Shown: one piece after another, positions 40,168-48,171 of the stretch
Layout of the letters: each line of letters starts with the position of its first letter
Numbering within the stretch: the first letter of the stretch is position 1
Assembly: GCA_963606545.1 (NCBI GenBank)
Contig: CAVCYP010000005.1
Span: 1-56,791, forward strand
DNA: 56,791 nucleotides
Direction of reading: 5' to 3'
DNA from: UBA9732 sp963606545
GTDB taxonomy: Bacteria; Spirochaetota; Spirochaetia; Sphaerochaetales; Sphaerochaetaceae
Program-made: the position numbers and the translations under genes
The notes under the pieces: model-generated
What the model was told of the DNA's origin: nothing
What the model saw: only the letters and a program-made list of their open reading frames with translations
The model's database searches: none

Positions 40168-41264
40168 TATTTTACCTCCTTAGACTTATTTCTTTTCCTA
40201 ATAATGATTTTGTATTTGTTAAAGAATTCGCCACTTAACATACAGAAGAGGAGAATACCAGATACGATATCAGCAACTGAAGAAGGAACTTGAAGTCTCT
40301 TATTTAAGTAGCTGGATCCCTTTGTAATAATTGCTAAGAGCATTGAAATTACAATCATGACGAAAGAGTTAAGACTTGAAAGCCAGGAAATTGTGATTGA
40401 AGTAAAACCAGCGCCATCAGCAATTGTACTTGTAATGGTGTGGTTTGCACCGGCAAGAACAACAAAACCAGCAATACCGCTGATTGCTCCGGAAAGAAGC
40501 ATAGTTCTCATCATGACCCAACCAACGTTCATTCCAGCATAGCGAGCTGTATTAAGAGAGTCTCCAATAACTGCAACTTCGTAGCCGTGCTTTGTCTTAT
40601 TCATATATATATAGATGAAGACAACAAGAACAAGGGCAATAATCCAACCACAGTGTACTCCTAAAACAGAAGGCAGGTAAGTGCTCTTATTAAACATAGG
40701 AATAAGCTGAGTTCCTTCACGCCCTTCCCAAAGTCCCTGTCCACCTTGGAGCCACTTAACCATACCAATGGCTATGTAGTTCATCATAAGAGTGAACAAA
40801 GTTTCGTTGGTGTTATATTTTGCCTTGAAATAACCTGGAATAAAGCCCCAAATAGCTCCACCAACTGCGGCAGCAACTGCCATAATTGGAAGAATAACTG
40901 CAGATGGAAGTTTTGCTCCAAAGTTAATAGCAAAGAAGGAAGCACAAATGGCACCAAAGGTTAGCTGACCTTCAGCTCCAATGTTCCAGAAGCCCATCTT
41001 AAAACAAGGGGCAATACCAATAGCGCAGATAAGAAGAGGGATAGCTTTTTTTACTGTGTCTTTGATATAAGAAGCTTTTCCCAAAGAACCTTCAATCATT
41101 TTACCATAAGCAGCAACTGGATTAACTCCAGTAAGTAAAATTGGGATAGCTGCAAGAATCAAGGCCACAACAATTGAGCCAATACGAATTGCAATTGCTT
41201 TCTTTGGATCAATGTAATCTCTTTTAGCTAATCTAATAAGAGGGGTTTTTGACTCGTGTGTCAT
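40167..41264 (-). CDS. BMP-type ABC transporter permease 1 (system 2)
   Basis: Membrane half of 365 residues. Motifs are AIPLLICAIGIAPCFKMGFWNIGAEGQLTFGAI, YFKAKYNTNETLFTLMMNYIAIGM and GAGFTSITISWLSSLNSFVM, with a basic cytosolic tail. The layout is equal to permease 1 of system 1 but the sequence is clearly diverged. The start overlaps the ATPase stop (ATGA), with GGGAGG as binding site. Confidence 0.92.
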   Translation of the reverse strand: MTHESKTPLIRLAKRDYIDPKKAIAIRIGSIVVALILAAIPILLTGVNPVAAYGKMIEGSLGKASYIKDTVKKAIPLLICAIGIAPCFKMGFWNIGAEGQLTFGAICASFFAINFGAKLPSAVILPIMAVAAAVGGAIWGFIPGYFKAKYNTNETLFTLMMNYIAIGMVKWLQGGQGLWEGREGTQLIPMFNKSTYLPSVLGVHCGWIIALVLVVFIYIYMNKTKHGYEVAVIGDSLNTARYAGMNVGWVMMRTMLLSGAISGIAGFVVLAGANHTITSTIADGAGFTSITISWLSSLNSFVMIVISMLLAIITKGSSYLNKRLQVPSSVADIVSGILLFCMLSGEFFNKYKIIIRKRNKSKEVK

Positions 41265-42790
41265 TTTACACCTCCCTTGCCACCAACAGTGGTCATCATG
41301 AAACCAATCTCCTCTTTTGATGTGGTTCTAGCATCAACAATACCGCTGACCTTACCACCACAAAGCACCAAAATTCTGTCACAGAGCTCTAGTAGAACGT
41401 CCAGCTCTTCACCAATGTAAAGAACAGCAGATCCGTTCATCTTCTGCTCATTAAGAAGGGCGTAAATTGCATAGGAAGTATTAATATCCAAACCACGAAC
41501 AGCATAAGCTGTAAGCAGTACTGGAGGATTAGTAGCAATTTCTCTTCCTACAAGAACTTTCTGAATATTTCCACCTGACATTCTTCTTACAGGGAAGGCA
41601 GTAGAAGGGGTTACAACCTCAAGTTCATCCCAAACGTGCTGAGCCAAATCCTCTGGGTCTTTTCTATTGACAAAGACTCCTTTGCCCTTTCTCCAAGAAC
41701 GCAGCAACATGTTGCCAGTCATGCCCATTGAACCAACAAGGCCCATACCAAGTCTGTCTTCTGGAACAAAGCCCATGCCAACGCCAACTTTTCTGATTTG
41801 CATTGGAGCCAGCCCCACCAGCTCAACATCCTTGTCATCGCCTTTGAACTTGATAGATCCACTCTTAATAGGGTAGAGACCCGATATCGCTTCCAGCAGT
41901 TCCTTTTGTCCAGAACCAGCAATACCTGCAACTCCCAAAATTTCACCTGTTTTTGCAGTGAAGCAAACATCATCAAGTTTGGTAATTCCTTCACCATCAA
42001 CAACAGTTAGACCTTCAATAACCAGTTTGTCAGTAGGATTGTTGAACTTTGGACGGTCAATATTAAGTTTTACAGATCTTCCAACCATCATGTCTGTGAG
42101 AGACTGAGCGGTGGATTGCTTTGTATTGACGGTTCCAATGTACTTACCCTTACGCAGAATTGCTACCTTGTCCGATACATCCAAAACCTCGGCAAGCTTA
42201 TGAGTGATAAGAACAATTGCTTTATTATCGGCCTTCATGTTTCTGAGGACGGCAAAGAGCTTATCAGTTTCCTGCGGGGTTAAAACGGCGGTTGGCTCGT
42301 CAAGAATGAGGGTCTCGGCGCCGCGGTAGAGGACTTTGACAATTTCTACCGTCTGCTTTTGAGAGACAGACATGTCGTAGATTTTCATCTTTGGATCAAT
42401 GTCAAAACCATAGCGATCACAAATCTCTTTGACCTTGTCATTGACTGCTGAAAGGTTCATTTTGCCTTCATCTAGGCCCAAAATGATGTTCTGAGCTGCT
42501 GTAAAGACGTCAACCAAATGGTAATGCTGGTGAATCATTCCAATTCCCAGACCATAGGCATCTTTTGGAGATCTAATTGTAACAGGTTCTCCATCTTTGA
42601 ATATTTGTCCAGCGTCAGGCTGATAGATACCGGAAAGCATGTTCATTAGCGTGGTCTTTCCGCTACCGTTCTCACCCAGCAGACAAAGTATTTCACCTCT
42701 GTTTATAGAAAGGTTGATGTCATCGTTAGCAATGACTTTACCAAAAGTCTTGGTAATACCTCTCAATTCAATTGCACACTTGTCTTGCAC
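41261..42790 (-). CDS. BMP-type ABC transporter ATP-binding protein (system 2)
   Basis: Double-domain ATPase of 509 residues. Domain 1 has Walker A GENGSGKTT and Walker B TLILDEPTAVLTPQE. Domain 2 has the changed Walker A GIAGSGQKE and signature MSGGNIQKVLVGRE. The GTG start at 42790 has AGGA nine bases upstream. It heads the three-gene minus-strand operon that ends near the plus-strand binding-protein gene of the same system. Confidence 0.93.
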   Translation of the reverse strand: MQDKCAIELRGITKTFGKVIANDDINLSINRGEILCLLGENGSGKTTLMNMLSGIYQPDAGQIFKDGEPVTIRSPKDAYGLGIGMIHQHYHLVDVFTAAQNIILGLDEGKMNLSAVNDKVKEICDRYGFDIDPKMKIYDMSVSQKQTVEIVKVLYRGAETLILDEPTAVLTPQETDKLFAVLRNMKADNKAIVLITHKLAEVLDVSDKVAILRKGKYIGTVNTKQSTAQSLTDMMVGRSVKLNIDRPKFNNPTDKLVIEGLTVVDGEGITKLDDVCFTAKTGEILGVAGIAGSGQKELLEAISGLYPIKSGSIKFKGDDKDVELVGLAPMQIRKVGVGMGFVPEDRLGMGLVGSMGMTGNMLLRSWRKGKGVFVNRKDPEDLAQHVWDELEVVTPSTAFPVRRMSGGNIQKVLVGREIATNPPVLLTAYAVRGLDINTSYAIYALLNEQKMNGSAVLYIGEELDVLLELCDRILVLCGGKVSGIVDARTTSKEEIGFMMTTVGGKGGVK

Positions 42791-42825
42791 TTTTGTGTCC
42801 TGCCCTTATATTAAGGTTTATCATT

Positions 42826-42856
42826 TTTATACTACCACAAAAGAACAGATTCGCAA
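42826..42856 (-). promoter_or_regulatory. probable promoter for the system 2 ATPase operon
   Basis: On the minus strand TTGCGA (42851-42856), a 19-base spacer and TATAAA (42826-42831). The spacing is long, which suits a promoter needing a regulator. The direct repeat lies immediately upstream. Confidence 0.45.
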
Positions 42857-42864
42857 GAAAAATT

Positions 42865-42884
42865 GCAACAAATGGCAACAAATT
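42865..42884 (+). promoter_or_regulatory. 10-base direct-repeat operator, copy 2 (system 2 ATPase operon)
   Basis: GCAACAAATG (42865-42874) and GCAACAAATT (42875-42884), followed by TTAGTGAAAA, which resembles the sequence after copy 1. The pair points away from the minus-strand gene it precedes. Confidence 0.7.
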
Positions 42885-42902
42885 TTAGTGAAAATATGCT
42901 TA

Positions 42903-43514
42903 TTAAAAATTAAGTTGAGACCAAATGGTTTGGAAAATCTCTTCCCGTGTGCCTGCACCATTAATTCTCAAGAGTTTACAGCCCTCTGGAAGCGAAGAGA
43001 AAACCTTTTCGTAGTTTTCATGAACCTTTTTCTGGTACTCGCTTTTTTCGTAAATCTCCTTAGCTTGACCACGAGAATCAATGCGACTGATGCAATCGGA
43101 AACTGGCGTATCTATATATATAACGTATTCAGGGTAGGGAAACTGAGAATTTAACTCAACTACTCTAGAATAATCAAAGCCAATGCTCTGGTAGGCAAGG
43201 GAAGAAAAGAGATATCTGTCTGAAATTACAATTTCGCCATTTGAAATATGAGAAAGAATGCCATACTCCGGGTTGTTAAGATGATTATCTCTATCAGATG
43301 CAAATAAATAGGCAACAGTTGACTGAGGAACTTTAATTTCACCGCTTAGCACTTGGCGTAAAAACTTTCCGGTCTCGTACTTAGTGGGCTCGCAGGTACA
43401 ATGTACCCTAATACCTTTTTCAGTAAGAGCCTTCTCTAGATTTCTAAGTTGAGTTGTAGTTCCAGCTCCATCAAGTCCTTCAAGGACCCAAAAGCCTTTT
43501 TGAATAACTGGCAT
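42903..43514 (-). CDS. tmk: thymidylate kinase with altered Walker A
   Basis: Phosphorylates dTMP to dTDP for DNA synthesis. 203 residues from ATG 43514, which has GGAG upstream. VLEGLDGAGTTTQ at 10-22 is the P-loop, but the invariant Lys is Thr19 (codon ACT). Other landmarks are normal: EPTKYETG, the ISDRYLFSSLAYQ motif and the LID region SRIDSRGQAKEIYEK. It lies upstream of the ATPase operon and divergent from tamB; tmk beside tamB is also the Borrelia order. Confidence 0.9.
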   Translation of the reverse strand: MPVIQKGFWVLEGLDGAGTTTQLRNLEKALTEKGIRVHCTCEPTKYETGKFLRQVLSGEIKVPQSTVAYLFASDRDNHLNNPEYGILSHISNGEIVISDRYLFSSLAYQSIGFDYSRVVELNSQFPYPEYVIYIDTPVSDCISRIDSRGQAKEIYEKSEYQKKVHENYEKVFSSLPEGCKLLRINGAGTREEIFQTIWSQLNF

Positions 43515-43577
43515 CCTGTGTCTCCAATAAAATTGTACTTGCAATGAATATTACACACAAAACACACACTATTTCAA

Positions 43578-43606
43578 TTGAGACAAGTCAAAGGAATCAG
43601 TATAAT
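43578..43606 (+). promoter_or_regulatory. consensus promoter directly before tamB
   Basis: TTGAGA (43578-43583), exactly 17 bases, perfect TATAAT (43601-43606). The tamB ATG is at 43615, so transcription should start within a few bases of the start codon. Confidence 0.82.
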
Positions 43607-43614
43607 TGGCGTGA

Positions 43615-46600
43615 ATGAAGTTTCGTGTTACCGCGTCCTCTATAATTATCTCGTTACTCGTTTGTTTATGTGCATTAGTCTTAGTTTGTACTTTAGGCTT
43701 TGCAAAAATAGGCTATGAGAAAGTAGAGGCTTTGATTTCGAATTCAACTGATTTTGGAGATATTGGAATTAAGGTTGAAGTTGAATCTATGGATGGAACT
43801 TTAGCCAAAGCTATTACTTTTAACAAGATTGAGATTTCTAATTCTAATACTTCGTTAATTAATATAGAGAAGATAGATATTTCTTTGGGCCTTTTTGATA
43901 TGGTAAAACTTGCAATAGGGTGGGGCTCTCCTAATGTTGATGTAACTATTTCCAATGCAAGTGTTTATGTAAATAATGACTCTATTGCTTTTATTTCAAA
44001 TTTGAATAAAGGGTCTAGCGCAAGTGCAGGACCTTTAAATCTTCCTGAATTAAATATTACTATTCATTTATCTAATTTAAATGCAATTGTTGATTATTCA
44101 AAAGTTAAGACTAATGTAACTAACATAGGTGCTTCAGCCTATATTGCTTCAAAGGAAGGTAAAATTAGTTTTACAGGAGCTGATCTTAACATTCCTTTTG
44201 TGCAGGTAAATGAAATACAAGCCAAGGACCTTCGTCTTTCTGTTGATGAAAACTTACAAATTACAGCCTCCTTGGATAGCGTAAGTTATGACAATTACGT
44301 AAGCGCCAAACAAATATCGGCTTTGGTAAATTTGAAAGATGACATGGTGAAGGTTGCAACTTACTTAGAGAGTATTGATGGCTCATATTTGAATTGTGAG
44401 GCTAGTTTTAGCGGGACTACTGCAAATATAGACTATTATTTGGATAGCTGCGAGGTTGACCTTGAGGCTTACATTTCTCAGAGTAATTTAAATTATGGGG
44501 AGTATGAGGCTACAGTAAAAGGGGTGACTGCTAACTTTAATGTGGGGCTTTCTACTTTTAATAGTCTTGGTTTTGTTTATTTTGATAGCCTAAAAACCAG
44601 CGGGCTTGAAGACTTTACGCTTTCAAGTTTAATGGCGCAAAGTGGAGAACTTGATCTTTCCTACAATAAAAAGAATTTAGAAGCACGTCTTAAAGCCTTC
44701 CTTAAAGGGGAAAGTACAAATGCTCTTGTTGAAAGCTTTTCTACTAACCTTGATGTTAGTACAAGTATTAAAGATTTATCTCAAATTTCCAGCCTAAATG
44801 CTACTTTGAATAATTTTTACTGTGCCTCGCTACCAAGTAATGCTAATATTGTTTTTGATTTTAAAGCAAAAAAAGAAGCCACTCTTTCTGTTAAAGTTGG
44901 AAGTCAGCTAGATGGTCTCATTTCTCTTTCTTTGGCTGAAGAGGCTACTAATACTATTGAAACAAAGCTGTATTTGTCGGAATTATGTCCTCAGAAATAT
45001 ACTGCAATTTATAATCAATTTCTTTCACAACAAAAGGTTATTACCAAGAACACTAGTTTTAATGGGTCTATTGTTTTTGGTATAAATCTAAAAGAGAAAA
45101 TTCTTAACTTTGCTACTCTTGAAAATCTTTCAATTAAAAAAATAAATGACGTAAGTAAGTATGTTGACTCAGGGCTTTTCTCAATGAACCTTGCTGTCAT
45201 GAATTTGGAAATTGACTCTAAATCTTACAGTGGTGCTGTTTCCTTTGAATCTACGTTAAATGATTCTCTTCTTGAAGTTGGAACTCTTGCTATTACTTCA
45301 AATAGCCTAAGACTTTCTTATTCAGGTTCAATTGATTACAACAACTTAATTCCAGATGGAAGACTTTCTCTTCAAAATGCGGAGAATGGTTCAGAGCTAG
45401 CAGCCTTAACGTTTGATTTTATAGAAGGAACCAAGTCTTATAGTTTTAGGCTTTCATCTCCAATTTTGTCTAAAACCTCAATTTATGGTACTTTAGATTG
45501 GCAAAATGAAGAGGCTATAACTGCTAGTGCCTTCATTGAATCAAATTATTTAACTGAAAATACAATACCTTTTGATGTAAAGGTGATAAAAAATCCACTT
45601 GAAATTCAAGTGGACAGTCAGTTTTTTACCTTTGCAGCAACTTTAGAAGACCAAAGATTGGCAAATATAAACGGAAAACTTAATGATCTTGAGGTAAAGG
45701 TTACTGACCTAATATCAGTGGCAGTAACTTTAGATGCCACGGTGAGTTATGATTTAATTAGTGGTAAGTTTGACACTAAGATAAATGATTTTTCCACGAG
45801 GGTATCCGATTTTTTTAGTTTTGGCTTTACGGCCAGTCTAAATGACAGGAAACTTTCTTTAGATAACCTAAAGATTGTAAGAGGCCAAGATACTTACAAC
45901 TTTACCGGAGCTCTAACTTTTGATTATCCATCTCTTGCTTCTCTTGCTTCAATTGCAGGAGATGGCGTTTCTGCCTTGGTGGATTTAAAAGATGATAAGG
46001 GAATATTTTCAATTGTTGGAACAGTAACCAATAAACAATATAATCTTCAGCTTGATGTTAATTCTTTGATAGATATAAAACTAAACCTGTTGGGAACTTA
46101 CGAAAACGGTTTCTTTGCTCAGGGAAAGGTTAATTGGGCACAGGCTAGTGGATTTGATTTTAATGCTCAGTATAAGGATGGAAACTTTGGTCTTTATGAC
46201 TCAAGTGGCAACCTTGGTTCTCTTTCACTAAAAGACATTGATTTCAATCTTAATTCCTCAGACATGTCTATGCTTTTTTCTTTCTCCTTTGAAAATGAAG
46301 TTGAAAAGAGAATATATGAAAATGATAAGCAAAGTGGGACTATAATTTTCTCAGCTAGACTGGAGTCTTTTGCAACAAGTTTACTTTCTCTTGTTACCGG
46401 TCTTGATTTTGATGTGAGCTTTACAGTTGGACTGAAAGACTTCTTATTAGATGATGGTTACAGTATTCCAGATACTTCAGTTGACATCTTTTTTAGTAAA
46501 GAAATCTTTACCTTAACTGGAAATTTAATTAACGGAACTATTGATACTGCAAATAAATATTTAGATGTACATGTTGATAAAAATTTTCTATTTGGCTTTG

Positions 46601-48150
46601 ATTTAAAGGGCTATTACGGGGACGAACTTGACCTTTATGCTTCAAATATTTACTTGCCTCTCCCACTTGTAAATCAGTTTACAGATTTAATTATAATGGG
46701 TGTCAACCAAGCCGATATTACAGGAGATTTACTGATTCAAGGTAATCCTAAAGATCCAAAACTTTATGGAATGCTTTATTGTCAAAGTCTTGAAATGTGG
46801 CTTTCCTACTTACCGGAGCAAACTCTTTCAGTAAAAAACATAGCCATCTCAGTTCAAGACCATAGCTTCAAAATTGCAAGGACACCAGTTGTTGGACATA
46901 GCACTAAAGATGGTAGATTTATTGATGCTACCGTTTCTATTGCGTTGGATTTGCAGAACTTAAAGGTTGAAAGTCTTGAAGTTACTACGGATGTTCATTC
47001 TCCAGTAGATTTATGGGTTCCACTTCCACTAGACTCAAGTGAACTTGAATTAAGAGGCAATACAACTGGCCTTGTTACTTATGGAATTAGCAATGGAAAA
47101 CCTTATTTAAGCTGTGATGCAGTAATTTCAGACACTCTTATAGATTTTGACATTGAAGATAAGCAGGACTGGATTTATCAGTTGAATTCTCCAATAAATT
47201 TGGACGTTACTTTAACAATTGGAAGTGACGTTGAATTCTGCTATCCTCAAAAAGATTCAGCCTTCATTGATTTTACGTTAAGTGAAGGGGAGACAGTTTA
47301 CTTATCTTATTTACCAGAAACAAAATCTATTGAAACAAGTGGCTCCCTTTCTTTTAAAACTGGACAGGTTTACTATTTCCAGAACGACTTCTATATCTCT
47401 GAAGGAAGCCTAGATTTAACTCCACGAAACAACGGTACAACTAACTCTACCGGCCTGTCCTTTCTCCTAAATTTAACCGCAAAACTCAAAGACTACGACT
47501 CCTCCGGGGATAAAGTTGAAATTAGTTTAATTCTGCAAAACGCCACGTTGGACAACATCTCTCCAAGATTTACCAGCACTCCAAGCATGACAGAAAACGA
47601 GATTCTTTCCCTTCTTGGCCAGACAATTTTGCCTTCAAGTAGCTTTGACCAGACCGTCTCAGTTGCCTCCGTAGCTTCTCTTGCCGCCGCCGCAACTGAC
47701 GCAATCTCACGACTTGGCTTGATTGAGTCCAACAACAACTATTCGCTGACCGCAACTATCCGCGAATCCCTTGGCTTTGATATTTTTTCCTTGCGCTCAA
47801 ACATCCTGCAGAACATCATAATTGACGCTCTACCTGGCCAGCTATCTGGTAAGAATGATATAAGCCTCTTATCCCGATATTTAGATGGAACTTCTTTGTT
47901 TGCAGGAAAATACCTTGCCTCTGGCGTCTTTGCTCAAATGTCCTTCAGACTGAAGTCAGACACCAGTCACAATAATACTTCAAAATACGGTCATTTCCTT
48001 TCAAATGATTTGATCTTAGATATGGAATTTAGTGTTGATTGGGACAATCCTATTGGAACGTTTACCATTTTTACGAATCCACAAGAGTTGTCCGCTTTCA
48101 ATATTTTAGATACTATTGGTTTTAGTGTAACCAAGAGGATTCAATTTTGA
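43615..48150 (+). CDS. tamB: TamB/DUF490-family outer-membrane assembly protein
   Basis: A very large periplasm-spanning protein that works with a BamA-type barrel and carries lipid or proteins between membranes. The 1511 residues start with a signal anchor (about 8-32), then long beta-rich repeats with many Asp, Asn, Ser and Thr. The C-terminal TamB domain shows the typical RFTSTPSMTENEILSLLGQTIL and FDIFSLRSNILQNIIIDALPGQ. The start is fixed by the anchor. No ribosome binding site lies at a usable distance, and the promoter touches the gene. It is followed by bamA, as in other spirochaetes. Confidence 0.92.
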   Translation: MKFRVTASSIIISLLVCLCALVLVCTLGFAKIGYEKVEALISNSTDFGDIGIKVEVESMDGTLAKAITFNKIEISNSNTSLINIEKIDISLGLFDMVKLAIGWGSPNVDVTISNASVYVNNDSIAFISNLNKGSSASAGPLNLPELNITIHLSNLNAIVDYSKVKTNVTNIGASAYIASKEGKISFTGADLNIPFVQVNEIQAKDLRLSVDENLQITASLDSVSYDNYVSAKQISALVNLKDDMVKVATYLESIDGSYLNCEASFSGTTANIDYYLDSCEVDLEAYISQSNLNYGEYEATVKGVTANFNVGLSTFNSLGFVYFDSLKTSGLEDFTLSSLMAQSGELDLSYNKKNLEARLKAFLKGESTNALVESFSTNLDVSTSIKDLSQISSLNATLNNFYCASLPSNANIVFDFKAKKEATLSVKVGSQLDGLISLSLAEEATNTIETKLYLSELCPQKYTAIYNQFLSQQKVITKNTSFNGSIVFGINLKEKILNFATLENLSIKKINDVSKYVDSGLFSMNLAVMNLEIDSKSYSGAVSFESTLNDSLLEVGTLAITSNSLRLSYSGSIDYNNLIPDGRLSLQNAENGSELAALTFDFIEGTKSYSFRLSSPILSKTSIYGTLDWQNEEAITASAFIESNYLTENTIPFDVKVIKNPLEIQVDSQFFTFAATLEDQRLANINGKLNDLEVKVTDLISVAVTLDATVSYDLISGKFDTKINDFSTRVSDFFSFGFTASLNDRKLSLDNLKIVRGQDTYNFTGALTFDYPSLASLASIAGDGVSALVDLKDDKGIFSIVGTVTNKQYNLQLDVNSLIDIKLNLLGTYENGFFAQGKVNWAQASGFDFNAQYKDGNFGLYDSSGNLGSLSLKDIDFNLNSSDMSMLFSFSFENEVEKRIYENDKQSGTIIFSARLESFATSLLSLVTGLDFDVSFTVGLKDFLLDDGYSIPDTSVDIFFSKEIFTLTGNLINGTIDTANKYLDVHVDKNFLFGFDLKGYYGDELDLYASNIYLPLPLVNQFTDLIIMGVNQADITGDLLIQGNPKDPKLYGMLYCQSLEMWLSYLPEQTLSVKNIAISVQDHSFKIARTPVVGHSTKDGRFIDATVSIALDLQNLKVESLEVTTDVHSPVDLWVPLPLDSSELELRGNTTGLVTYGISNGKPYLSCDAVISDTLIDFDIEDKQDWIYQLNSPINLDVTLTIGSDVEFCYPQKDSAFIDFTLSEGETVYLSYLPETKSIETSGSLSFKTGQVYYFQNDFYISEGSLDLTPRNNGTTNSTGLSFLLNLTAKLKDYDSSGDKVEISLILQNATLDNISPRFTSTPSMTENEILSLLGQTILPSSSFDQTVSVASVASLAAAATDAISRLGLIESNNNYSLTATIRESLGFDIFSLRSNILQNIIIDALPGQLSGKNDISLLSRYLDGTSLFAGKYLASGVFAQMSFRLKSDTSHNNTSKYGHFLSNDLILDMEFSVDWDNPIGTFTIFTNPQELSAFNILDTIGFSVTKRIQF

Positions 48151-48171
48151 TTTAAACGCAGGAGATTATAG

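Noticed and set aside
42903..43514. tmk as a broken gene because of the P-loop change
   Set aside because: The frame is full length and other active-site motifs are intact, so a single substitution is a better description than a pseudogene.
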